Shown one piece after another: positions 24,771 to 35,215 of a stretch of 64,000 nt of DNA. Numbering within the stretch: position 1 is the stretch's first letter; every line of letters begins with the position of its first letter. The notes below the pieces were generated by a model that was given only the letters and a program-made list of their open reading frames with translations, was not told the DNA's origin and made no database searches. The DNA comes from Reticulitermes speratus (lineage: Eukaryota; Arthropoda; Insecta; Blattodea; Rhinotermitidae): NCBI GenBank assembly GCA_021186555.1, contig JAJKFL010000042.1:18576521-18640520 (forward strand). Reading direction: 5' to 3'. The position numbers and the translations under genes are program-made.

Positions 24771-26420
24771 ATTTACAGTGTCGGCAGTTACTCACCATGT
24801 TTGGAGACCTAGTATTTACAGTGTAGGCAGTTACTCACCATGTTTGGAGACCGTAGTATTTACAGTGTAGGCAGTTACCATGTTTGGAGACCGTAGTATT
24901 TACAGTGTAGGCAGTTACTCACCATGTTTGGAGACCGTAGTATTTACAGTGTAGGCAGTTACTCACCATGTTTGGAGACCGTAGTATTTACAGTGTAGGC
25001 AGTTACCATGTTTGGAGACCGTAGTATTTACAGTGTAGGCAGTTACTCACCATGTTTGGAGACCGTAGTATTTACAGTGTAAGCAGTTACCATGTTTGGA
25101 GACCTAGTATTTACAGTGTAGGCAGTTACTCACCATGTTTGGAGACCGTAGTATTTACAGTGTAGGCAGTTACCATGTTTGGAGACCTAGTATTTACAGT
25201 GTAGCAGTTACTCACCATGTTTGGAGACCTAGTATTTACAGTGTAGGCAGTTACTCACCATGTTTGGAGACCTAGTATTTACAGTGTAGGCAGTTACTCA
25301 CCATGTTTGGAGACCGTAGTATTTACAGTGTAGGCAGTTACTCACCATGTTTGGAGACCGTAGTATTTACAGTGTAGGCAGTTACTCACCATGTTTGGAG
25401 ACCTAGTATTTACAGTGTAGGCAGTTACTCACCATGTTTGGAGACCGTAGTATTTACAGTGTAGGCAGTTACCATGTTTGGAGACCGTAGTATTTACAGT
25501 GTAGGCAGTTACTCACCATGTTTGGAGACCGTAGTATTTACAGTGTAGGCAGTTACTCACCATGTTTGGAGACCGTAGTATTTACAGTGTAGGCAGTTAC
25601 CATGTTTGGAGACCGTAGTATTTACAGTGTAGGCAGTTACTCACCATGTTTGGAGACCGTAGTATTTACAGTGTAGGCAGTTACCATGTTTGGAGACCTA
25701 GTATTTACAGTGTAGGCAGTTACTCACCATGTTTGGAGACCGTAGTATTTACAGTGTAGGCAGTTACCATGTTTGGAGACCTAGTATTTACAGTGTAGCA
25801 GTTACTCACCATGTTTGGAGACCTAGTATTTACAGTGTAGCAGTTACTCACCATGTTTGGAGACCTAGTATTTTCAGTGTAGGCAGTTACTCACCATGTT
25901 TGGAGACCGTAGTATTTACAGTGTAGGCAGTTACCATGTTTGGAGACCGTAGTATTTACAGTGTAGGCAGTTACTCACCATGTTTGGAGACCGTAGTATT
26001 TACAGTGTAGGCAGTTACTCACCATGTTTGGAGACCGTAGTATTTACAGTGTAGGCAGTTACCATGTTTGGAGACCGTAGTATTTACAGTGTAGGCAGTT
26101 ACTCACCATGTTTGGAGACCGTAGTATTTACAGTGTAGGCAGTTACCATGTTTGGAGACCTAGTATTTACAGTGTAGGCAGTTACTCACCATGTTTGGAG
26201 ACCGTAGTATTTACAGTGTAGGCAGTTACCATGTTTGGAGACCTAGTATTTACAGTGTAGCAGTTACTCACCATGTTTGGAGACCTAGTATTTACAGTGT
26301 AGGCAGTTACTCACCATGTTTGGAGACCTAGTATTTACAGTGTAGGCAGTTACTCACCATGTTTGGAGACCGTAGTATTTTCAGTGTAGGCAGTTACTCA
26401 CCATGTTTGGAGACCGTATT
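24771..26420. repeat. 44-bp minisatellite, 39 units, with 11-unit higher-order repeat
   Basis: Head-to-tail units share CACCATGTTTGGAGACC and TAGTATTTACAGTGTAG. Units differ mainly by small indels. L has ACTCACC, and S lacks four of those bases. Type g reads GACCGTAG, and type c lacks the G. A third deletion turns GTAGGCAG into GTAGCAG. This gives units of 39, 40, 42, 43 and 44 bp. Typed in order, units 2-12, 16-26 and 27-37 follow the same sequence of types: Lg Sg Lg Lg Sg Lg Sc Lg Sc, then two L units of c type. Two of the three blocks are exactly 463 bp (24823 to 25286; 25879 to 26342) and the middle one is 462 bp (25417 to 25879). Three extra units sit between the first two blocks. The open frame inside it is an artefact of the repeat. 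Confidence 0.97.
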
Positions 26421-28015
26421 TACCCGCAACCTTACAACGTTCCGTGATATGCAGAAAAGGACTCACTTAAGCACGTAAAAGGATTTTACAATCGTGAGAA
26501 TCAATTTGTTGAAAAAATTTAAAATCCTTCAGATTTTGAGGAACTCCTTAGGCACTATTCTTGTTCTCAGTGTTGTAGAATAAAGCGTATAAATTTCGCA
26601 TGCACGCGGCTCTTCTCCAAAGACCCAGTTTATTGTCCTAGTCTTTTGTGTGATAATTTTTCTGGGTTGGTAATCGGGGTGGAGGGAAGCTCGTAAATGG
26701 GTATCCACAAATCGTAATGTTTTGGACTGCTGCGACACTTTGCACGGAGCGACTGGGTACTAATTGCTACAATTAGCGGTTAAGCTCTGAGAGCCATTAG
26801 GCTGTAAGGCATATGCAGGCTGTCCTTCTGCTCTTTAGTCAAGAACGGTTCAGCATAATCCTCAGTGTATCGTAGCGTTAAGTAACTTAAGCTGTATGAT
26901 AATTCACTTCCATGTTCTATTGAAACTCGGAATTGTAGCCTGTTGTATTTGCAATTACGCTGTTATACTGAACGAAATTACTATATCTGCCCTACTGCTA
27001 AATATAGGCCTAATTTTCTGTAGTGGAGCCCTTCTTGAAAAGCAAACTGTAGCTTAGCTCTCCGCCTTTTGTCGTACCCGAACATTCGTTACTGTATTCG
27101 CTACTCGTAAGCGGTGTGCGGCCTTCCATGTCGAGCTCGGTCTTCCGTGGAAGGAAATCGGCCAAACTTGCTGAAATGTTTCATGTTTTCTCTGCATCTC
27201 TTCTGATGAATGTCGGCATAATACGTCATATGTGGTCACCACCGCTTCTTTTCGCATCCTCTATAATCCGTTCGTTAATCTTTGTACTAAAAAGTCTCCA
27301 TTTTATTGTGTCCCTGGGCACGGGAGGTTTGTCGCATGGGAAGCCTACGTTAGTTGAAATATAGAGAATTTCAAGAATATATCAAAGGAAGTAACCTAAA
27401 ATGTAAGGGGAAACAAACTCAGTGTTCCTGGTTTCAGGGAAGAAAAAAATGGACCTTCTGTGTTAAAGTCTTCAGATATTCACAGCTTCGTTGCAGAAAT
27501 TTAGAGTGAGCAACTCTTAATGCACCCTCACAGTCCCCAAGCTGGAGGAACATTCAGTGTTGGGTGTTTGCCACTCTTGTTCAGTACATTGCGAGATGCC
27601 CTTTATGTATGGAAATTCTCTCCTCCATTCACAAGCTGAATATGTGCTCTGTTGACATACGGCCCCACTTAACAAGCAAATTATACGAGCCTTATTTATG
27701 GACTGGAGTTCTCAAACAGTCAGTAAGCTTTCTAACTCCTTCCTGTTTACACTGCAAATTACCTTATGCCACTATCTATAACGTTAATATTCCGAGTGTT
27801 GTCGTGTAATTAATTCATATGTAAGTCAAGTTGGCGAACTTAGCGTAGGATTTGATTCTTAAAGGCATCCTGATGGGATTCCCAGATAATGTTACACCCA
27901 TTAATTAACTTGATTCATTGTTTAAAGCCAGATTTCGACGACTTATATCATGCCATAAACTCTGAAATTCGAAACAGAAACGTTCCGAATGCTAAACAGG
28001 GTATTATCATTAATA
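26421..28015. other. No gene seen
   Basis: Moderate GC, several frames of 67-99 codons on both strands, none recognised. Confidence 0.45.
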
Positions 28016-28215
28016 TTTGTAGTAGTAGTAGTTGTAGTAGTAATAGTAGTACTAGTAGTAGTGAAAGTAGTACCATGCTTTTTCACTGTCACAAATTTAT
28101 TAACAAAATTTTCTTCCTGTTTCACTACTACTGTTACTGCTACTACTACTACTACTACTATCATTACTACTGCCACAAATACTGCTAATAATAGTAGTAG
28201 TGAAATTAATAAAAA
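28016..28215. repeat. TAG/CTA trinucleotide cluster, self-complementary
   Basis: A TAG-type block (about 28018-28075) is followed by its reverse complement, a CTA-type block (about 28122-28165), and a further TAG block near 28190-28203. Related trinucleotide runs continue at about 28300-28330 and 28645-28715. The two main blocks could pair as a hairpin. The long Val- or Tyr-rich frames here come from the repeat. Confidence 0.85.
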
Positions 28216-28363
28216 TAATAATGACTCCATGATGGACAGCCTTTCTTGAGAAAATGATAATGACTCATCAGGTTAGCAGTTGACACAATATTAGGCCTAT
28301 TAACAGTACTACTATTACTGTTGTGCTACAAATTCTAACACTGCTAGTGATATTATCAAAACT

Positions 28364-28600
28364 CGGATCCCAGTGGCCGCGCGGTCTAAGGCGTTGGTCT
28401 GCGTCCGCTCGCTTGCTGGGATTGTGGGTTTGAATTCCGCCGGAGGCATGGATCTCTGTCTCTTGTGAATATTGTGTTTTGACAGGTAGAGACCTCTGCG
28501 ACGGGCCGATCCCCCGTCCAGAGGAGTCCTGCCGAATGTGTGTGGTGTTTGCGTGTTTGTGTGTGTGTGTCATTGTGATCAAGTGGAACAATGACCCTCT
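28364..28600 (+). mobile_element. SINE-B copy 6, 3'-decayed
   Basis: Head CCAGTGGCCGCGCGGTCTAA, B box GGGTTTGAATTCCGCC, GGAGGCATGGATCTC, body to CGTCCAGAGGAGTCCTGCC. A (TG)n stretch follows (28555-28570), after which family similarity ends. No tail or target duplication. Confidence 0.88.
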
Positions 28601-29716
28601 ACACATAAAATGATTACGTAAAAGAAGATTAAAAATGCATTATCAAAACAATAGCAGTAACAACAGCATCACTATCACCTTTACCCCAACAACAGCAACA
28701 GTAACAAGAATTGAATATATTACGAGTATTGCGGTGTATTTTTTTCTCACTCACTAGAAAATTCAAAAGCAAAGACTAATAATATAAGCAAAGAAATGGC
28801 TCTAAATAACGTGAGCACAATTATTGTGTCGAAAAGTAGTCTCGTATTACAATATTTGTCATATTTGTGAGTGCAGTGAAGTTCTTACAGAAGTGAGGTG
28901 TAGTAAAGTATTTTACTTAGCGACGCTGTCAATAACTAAGTTTACGTAGCGTCGGTGGCAGGTGAATGAAGTAGTGTGGACCAATTTTGAAATGACACTG
29001 ACAAGGCAAAGCCTAAGTACTTGGAGAGAAACCTTTATTACTCCTACTTTGTGGTGTACAAAGAGGCACTAAATCAAGTATCAATAAAAACATGTGGCAG
29101 CGGCCGTGTTTTGGGTCGTTGCATTCTGCTCATTATTAGCCCTCATTAAGTGGTGCCTCATAAGACATTTGCCTCTTACGAGTGTCGCCTGTTCTGTATT
29201 TTATTCTAAATGGTAGCTGCATGCACTGTTCTTCTTTAGGGTTTTGAGTCTAGGTTATGCTTATTTCGTAGTGGATTAAAATTGATACGTAAAAAATGCA
29301 TATTTTTTTAGCTTCCATGGAGTTTTATGCGGGTGTTGTGAACCAGCCTCTCTCTCTGTCTTTCTCTCTCACACTCTCTGGGGTATGAATGTCGTGCGCA
29401 AATGCCATCCGCTAAAAGCAGTCTCCGAAAATATTACTTACTCCCTCCACGCTCTTGATGTTCATGCAAAAAGTGCAAAAGTACGTAATAATTATACGAA
29501 GTATGGTATGAATAATTAAAAGAGTTTTGAACAATTTGCATATAGCATTACATGGAAGGCACAGTAACGTATTTGCAGAGGATGATCGGGGAATATGGGC
29601 ATGAACTAAAGCTACCAACTTTTCAATTTAATATATACATTAACATTAATATCATATTCGCGTGAATAAAGGTTTCAGAAAACTTACCATAAAAACTGAA
29701 TATATTAATATACTTT
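28601..29716. other. No gene seen; short CT-rich run
   Basis: AT-rich. A CT-rich run lies at about 29346-29380. No recognised coding frame. Confidence 0.5.
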
Positions 29717-29999
29717 GGCCATGCAATGGCTCAGGCGGTTAGTCGCCGACCTCTCACCGCGGAGGCCCGGATTCGATCCCGGGCCAGTCCATATGGGATT
29801 TGTGGTGGACAAAGTGGCACTGAGACAGGTTTTTGTCCGAAGTACTTCGGTTTTCCCCTGTCAGTTTCATTTCGCTGGTGCTCCATTATTTGGGAAAAAC
29901 GAAAAAAATAATCATCTTCATTACAGTGTTGAACAATAAGCCTCTAGGCTGCGGTGCGTCCGTATCATCTGCTGCGGGGCCCTTCACCACAAAAAAAAA
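29717..29999 (+). mobile_element. SINE-A copy 2 (full length)
   Basis: Head AATGGCTCAGGCGGTTAGTC, B box GATTCGATCCCGGG, body with GATTTGTGGTGGACAAAGTG and GCTGCGGTGCGTCCGTATC, A-tail of about 10. The flanks are AT-rich and the target duplication is ambiguous (possibly ATATACTTT / ATATATTTA). Confidence 0.92.
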
Positions 30000-31395
30000 A
30001 TATATATTTAGTAACAACGTGTTTTAATGAGCAAGCGGTAATGTTTTAAATTGCTTGCTGTTTGTGCGACATTTTAACCTCGTTCGGCATATCCGCTACA
30101 CTGACAGGATTTACAAGGTATTTCTCAGTCCTTCCAGGCAAAACCTGTAATGGTATCTCGGTCACAATCTGCTTCTTTCTACATTCTTTCTAACTTATTC
30201 TCTGTTGTGGTACCATTCGAAAATATACACGCTGAGATGCTAAGTATTCCGCTCACATGTATAAATAAATGAAAACATGTTTGAAAAAAACCTTTTATTA
30301 AAAGTACGACAAACTTTTCCAATCATCTGACGAATCAAGTGACATGAGGAACCAATAAGCTTGTTTCAGACAAGGGATCATAGATTTTGTTTGCTGAAAT
30401 ATAGTTTGCGTAATGTTGCATTTAATGATTTTAAATGCATTTTGTTATACTTTTTAAAAGGCAGGAGTCAATTGTTTACGCTCTCATGAGTAAGGGTACG
30501 TTATCTGTACAGTGTGGAGATGGTATTACTTGTGATCGGTTTCTGTAACGTTTGTACAAGAAAACTGCGTGTTGGTCTGTAAAGAATTCACTGATTTTAA
30601 TTATGTATGGATATAAGCTTAAAATTTTAAATTTTTGGTATTAGTTTTATGCTTAAAAATTGTATTCTTACACATTTAAATGTAATTTTATGTGCTAAAA
30701 TTACATTTTTAAGAATATTGCTCACGTAAATTTATCCAACAAAAGAGTTCTTCAGTAATTTTGTGACAGATTTTAAAGCAATTAAATATACGTGCATTTT
30801 ACACTCTTCATCATACATCGTATTTTGTTTTAGTGCAGTGTGCGCTTGTCATGTATTTAAATAATACAGACAACGTTAGTCAACACAACTTCCTTATATT
30901 ATAAATCAATATTTTCCTCTATAAAATGCTACATATTTTGACCCGAATCAAAAAATGGCTATCAAGTACGTTATAAATCTGCAGTTGGCACTAATGTAAT
31001 CCTCGAGAAGATAGCACGATACGTAAACAACAGACGACGGTCTTGCCTACAACATTATGTAACTCCGCATCAGCTCACTCAGTATTACGTTGACCTCTGC
31101 ACAGTAAGCGCAACAGCCTTACAACAGAACATCGTGAGTAAAGCATACTACGAGTACTTAAAGTTATACCTTTATAAACTTACTATGGTAAATAAACCTT
31201 GTTAGTAATATCAGTATACTAATTTTTACACAACCTAAATCTGAGGAGGACAAGTAGAAACGCTGTTCAACACGGCCAATTAAACACTCCATAGAGAGGA
31301 AAAATAAGAAAGCCACGTAAAGAAAACAATATTAAATTCGAATATAATTTTATCTATATAAGGAAGCAAATATCCCAATATATTCAACAATTCCC
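30000..31395. other. No gene seen
   Basis: AT-rich. One hairpin is listed separately. An AC/GT-poor stretch at 30990-31130 with slightly higher GC carries no frame of interest. Confidence 0.5.
30662..30717. repeat. AT-rich hairpin
   Basis: TATTCTTA...AAATGTAATTTTA on the left is mirrored by TAAAATTACATTT...TAAGAATA on the right, around a 5-base centre. The left arm has about six extra bases. It may be chance in AT-rich DNA or a miniature element. Confidence 0.5.
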
Positions 31396-31410
31396 AATTA
31401 AATTCACGAC

Positions 31411-31890
31411 TTCACACTGTTATCACCGTGCATTTCTATGAAATAAATTAAATAAACCAACAAATGCACTATTTGACTAATTTATTGTAGTGTCTGTCTA
31501 TATAACCCTAGACGTGTTTCGGATCTAGGTCCATCTTCGGGGGTTACATTATTGATAAAACTACTAAAACAAGCACATATTAAGACAAATGTATAATACT
31601 CGTATTGAACCACATTGCAGCATTTGTCTTTAGTAGTTTTTTTCTGATGTTGTGATGGTGGTATGTTGTTTTTGCCTGTTGGGCACTTATAAATTTCACA
31701 CTGTTATCACCGTGCATTTCTATGAATCAAATTAAATCGAGTGTTATACATTTGTCTTAATATGTGCTTGTTTTAGTAGTTTTATCAATACTGTAACCCC
31801 TGAAGATGGACCTAGGTCCGAAACACGTGTAGGGTTATATAGACAGACACTACAATAAAGTAGTCAAATAGTGCATTTGTTGGTTTATTT
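31411..31890. mobile_element. Foldback retroelement with inverted arms and 15-bp target duplication
   Basis: Order: a 40-bp block (CACTGTTATCACCGTGCATT), an inverted copy of the 3' two-thirds of the unit (31446-31604), a 90-bp spacer, the 40-bp block again (about 31695-31737) and then the unit in direct orientation to 31890. The 15-bp direct repeat AATTAAATTCACGAC lies immediately outside, at 31396-31410 and 31891-31905. So the whole 480-bp structure integrated as one event. Both arms carry a hammerhead-like motif on opposite strands, and the one in the direct unit has an intact-looking core. Inverted plus direct terminal copies with a hammerhead motif fit the pseudo-LTRs of Penelope-like elements. 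No protein-coding part is present, so it is non-autonomous or a terminal remnant. Confidence 0.6.
31794..31837 (+). ncRNA. Hammerhead-ribozyme-like motif (type I, minimal stem III)
   Basis: Stem I pairs TAACCC (31794-31799) with GGGTTA (31832-31837). The core CTGAAGA fits CUGANGA. Stem II is GGAC/GTCC in the palindrome GGACCTAGGTCC, with one extra T before it. GAAA follows, then a 2-bp stem III (AC/GU) closing ACGT, then U and A before stem I, so the cleavage triplet would be GUA. Known: Penelope-like elements carry minimal hammerheads with very short stem III. Inferred: this motif is one. The unpaired T at the base of stem II is unusual and lowers confidence. Confidence 0.4.
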
Positions 31891-31905
31891 AATTAAATTC
31901 ACGAC

Positions 31906-32461
31906 ATTAATGCAAGGTCATATTACTTAGTTTACTTGTAAAACAATTATATGATGATGAGAAAGACAAATCATATGAAAAAAGATTGTTAATAAATTCT
32001 TATTACAGTAGAGTAAAATGTAAAAGAATTTATTAAACTTATGATAGTACTAAATGTAACATTTTAATACACTTTGATTGCTATAATTACTATAACCTAA
32101 AGCTGTCCTAACAAAACTACACAAAATATTTTAGCAAAATACAATTAATGTGTGCGAGGTTGATTTGTTTACAGTAGTATAATTGCTGGAAAGAAAGATG
32201 TAAGGAAGAAATCTGTTTCTTCGAATGACAAGGATATTTTACTGCCTTTCTTTCTATTTATTCGCAACTGATGACCATTAAGGGTGGAAACCTGTAGCAT
32301 TTTATAAAGGCAATTATTCCGTTTATACTAAAAAGAAGTTGTGTTGAATAAAATTGTCTTGATTATTTAATATATGAAATAGGACCGGATGTCTACGCTA
32401 AAGAAATGTGTGTAACTTGCACGGTTTATGTATTTTTCGTTAGGTTGAAATTACTTCTCAG
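31906..32461. other. No gene seen; left flank of the candidate exon
   Basis: AT-rich. The last 30 bases contain a possible 3' splice site, TTACTTCTCAG, ending at 32461. Confidence 0.45.
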
Positions 32462-32620
32462 CGTCGGTGCTAACGACGTCTCTTCTCTTGAAGCCTGTGT
32501 CAGCAGGCGGGGCTAGGGCACGAGTTGACGACGGAGAGGAAAGATGGGATGACGATGGCTATAAAATAGAAGTTATAACAGGAAAGAGCGCGGGCACCAC
32601 AAGCAAGGGAAGTTTACAAA
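32462..32620 (+). CDS. Candidate internal exon of an unknown host gene
   Basis: A 159-bp open stretch with much higher GC than its flanks, bounded by TTACTTCTCAG on the left and GTAAGT on the right. Read from codon start 32464 it begins SVLTTSLLLKPVSAGGARA, continues through a very acidic part (DDGEERWDDD) and ends GYKIEVITGKSAGTTSKG. It would take two bases of a split codon at the left and give one at the right, a symmetric phase 1-1 exon, which is common for exons of extracellular modules. The next upstream acceptor-like AG (32443) would put a stop in frame, so the 32461 site is preferred. The GYKIEVITG...AGTTSKG wording faintly recalls the start of a PLAT domain, but this is weak. No neighbouring exon was found within the window. 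Confidence 0.35.
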
Positions 32621-34352
32621 GTAAGTCAAAGTTGTTCTTGTTTCGGTACGTAAAACCACTAACTCACAACAAAAGAAAATAATTTTTCACCGTTGTATGC
32701 TTTGTGTCTTTAAGTACAGAATATAAAATCCTGTAGATATATGAAATTTGACTGACCTTATTGCACAAATCAGAGGAAACGTTTAAGCGTATTTTCTTTC
32801 TTATCACTTTGTGTGGGTGCAACTGACATGAAGCACGTGTTGGACCCTGTGCACATTCATAGGCTACAGATCGAATGATATATAACAGACTGTACAAGGC
32901 ATATTTCTACATACTTTATATAAACCTAAATGTTCGTTACGAAAGGAAGGAAAAAACTTCATAACATGGCTTTAGAAAACAATAACAGCCAGTATTTTTA
33001 TATATTCTCTACTCCAGACTGACCGCCATGTTGTTTTTCTGTGTGTTAAGAGCACAGTCCTCCTTGAGAAGTCGGTTTATATGTTTACATACGCATACTA
33101 TTTACTTTCATGTAGACAAAATTATGGGACCTTTCTACCAAGTTGTATTTTATTTTAAGGAAACTTCATGTGACTTACAAATGAAAATCTTTTAAAAAAT
33201 TGCACAGAATTATAACAAAGCTTCTTTTTTATGGTTTATTTTATGATTCTGTCAGTAATTTAGACAAGATCGTCGTATGTTTTATGAGACAACTGTTGTA
33301 GCCTAATCGAGGCATTGTCCCAGAATTTACCTCGAATGGCTGAGAATATCACAATATACTTCAGACTGAATAGCCAGTGAACAGGGAGAGATTCAAAACA
33401 AACACGTTACAAAAATATCTGCAGTACAAGTCTAGGCAATGTATATATTACGTAACATTGAGGCGCATTCGCGTAACCATTTTTACCTTGGAAAAGCAAA
33501 AAGTATTAAATATTATGGTGTGTGTGTGTGTATTCTTGAATATTTTGTGCTCCGTGTTATATTGTCATGTGTGGCCTCTCTGGCTGTATCATATTTTTCC
33601 ACATTATCTCATAAACGGCACGATTTTCGGGAAAAGATTACTGAAAACAAAATGTGTGTTTTGATTTTCTCTACAAATTTTGTCTGAAACATTTTCCATT
33701 GTAAGAAGAATTCAGTCAGATATTATCATAATTGTACTTAGGTCTTCATGTAAAGTATCCGTTATTCTTGTCAGATTTTAATCTAACTTGAAAGTCCTCT
33801 ACAGAGTTTCGAAAAAGCCTCAAGTATCAAATTTCATGAAAATATGTAGTGGGAACCAAGTTGTTTTCTGCGGACAAAGAGGACAAGGAGAAGGACGTAC
33901 CGACGGACAGATATGACGACGCTAATACACGCTTTCGTAATTTTGCGAACACGCCTAATAACGGCTGCAACCCCTTCGGTAGCCGTGATTTTATTTCACT
34001 GTACCTGTCGTGAAATTAACAGTTTTGGAAACTATTACGTTAAATACCTACCCATAGCAGACATCCAAACATGCGTCCAGTGCGAAGGGAACTAATATCT
34101 AAGTTACCAATGCAATAAAATGCAGACGTTCTCCTACATCCGACACCATCGACTTACGACCATTCGTAGTTTCGACAACGATAAAGGCTGTGAGCCCAAC
34201 CATTGTTAGTTGAAATGTGCATGCGTAAGACTCGATGCTGTGTCTGGCGCATTTGCTTTTGTTTTCGTCATTTTACTAAGACTCTGTATAAAGTATTGTA
34301 TTCAAGTTTCTGATCCGTGCTGAAATTTTGCTAGTTTACTACTCGGCAGTCG
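32621..34352. other. No gene recognised
   Basis: AT-rich. Frames of 60-95 codons have no recognised domain. If the exon at 32462 is real this would be intron. A short (TG)n lies near 33518-33531. Confidence 0.45.
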
Positions 34353-34412
34353 CTTTATATATATATATAGTATATATATATGTATATATATACTTATATA
34401 TACATATACATA
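34353..34412. repeat. TA-rich palindromic microsatellite
   Basis: Alternating TA runs broken by G and C (ATATATAGTATATATATATG, ATACTTATATATACATATAC). Strongly self-complementary. Confidence 0.85.
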
Positions 34413-34976
34413 GTTTTTTGCAACTTCTGACAACGTCAACTTGCGAAACATTCCGTGGTTATATATTATGTCACGATAAAAATTTGTGCCAAAAGAAAAA
34501 CAATTTTTGTCAGGTCCTTTACCTGAATCATATATTAAAACTGAAATAGAAACGTGACCTGGCAGCTTATTACAAGGATGATATTACGTGGTCAGCTCCG
34601 TCTTCAAACGGTCATTTATTTCGAGATTCATTTTTATTTGCGTTCTTTATTTATCAGGCTATAGGCCTTCGCGTGTTTGTCTCCATACTTAATTTTTTTT
34701 AAACCTAAATTAAGCTCTTTGCATCAGTGTAATGCCACTAGATTTAACTAAAATGCTTTGACACACTTCAAGAGTGAGTTTCTCACATCGAAACACGGAC
34801 AAAATCCGTACGAACATGTGCTTGGACATGAGTATAATGTCTAGTTTAATTAAAAGATTACATTCAACAATAGATACCATAAGTGTGTAATGTTTTACTT
34901 GCAGCTGACATACATTTACAATACATGATCCCAATTAAATAACTCTTCGAGTTCTTATTGTTTATCAAGTCACATT
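34413..34976. other. No gene; probable 3' flank of the transposase relic
   Basis: AT-rich. Adjacent to the transposase stop codon on the minus strand, so part of it may be the transposon's 3' untranslated region. No terminal inverted repeat could be identified. Confidence 0.35.
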
Positions 34977-35215
34977 TCACAACAAACGCTCAAAATATTC
35001 TCCACCTAAATCAGTGCACGCATGTATGCGTCTGATCATGGACTCTTGTATCCTTTTGAAGGCCCCGGCACTGTTACGAATGGTTTGACAGACATGAAAA
35101 ATGCGTTGAAATGTCCCTTACTTTTAAATTGAAGCTGAATACACTAGAGATTTTATTACGCCCACAGATAAAAATCTAAAGGATTGAAGTTAACTGGTTT
35201 TGGGCTGTACCTGGA
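34977..35215 (-). pseudogene. DDE transposase relic, C-terminal end (Tc1/mariner, IS630-like)
   Basis: Minus-strand translation of 35215-35161 gives FSRYSPKPVNFNPLDFYLWA. This matches the block SPDLNPLDFYLWG around the last catalytic acidic residue of Tc1/mariner-type transposases. After stops and frame changes, 35054-34977 gives IQESMIRRIHACTDLGGEYF followed by ERLL and a stop, the typical C-terminus of this transposase group (R-R-I-HACI-GGHFEHLL). The order and spacing of the two blocks fit one gene about 80 residues before its end. Everything upstream is lost or unrecognisable. It is a dead DNA transposon with no visible terminal inverted repeats. Confidence 0.6.

Noticed and set aside
25729-25926. 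65-codon frame in the minisatellite
   Set aside because: A by-product of the repeat. Unit lengths are not multiples of three and the frame shifts between units.
24771-26420. CRISPR-like array of regular repeats
   Set aside because: Units are contiguous copies of one another with no unique spacers, the DNA is eukaryotic, and unit differences are small indels. It is a minisatellite.
27889-28249. Ser- or Val-rich frames of 86-99 codons
   Set aside because: Translations of TAG/CTA trinucleotide repeats.
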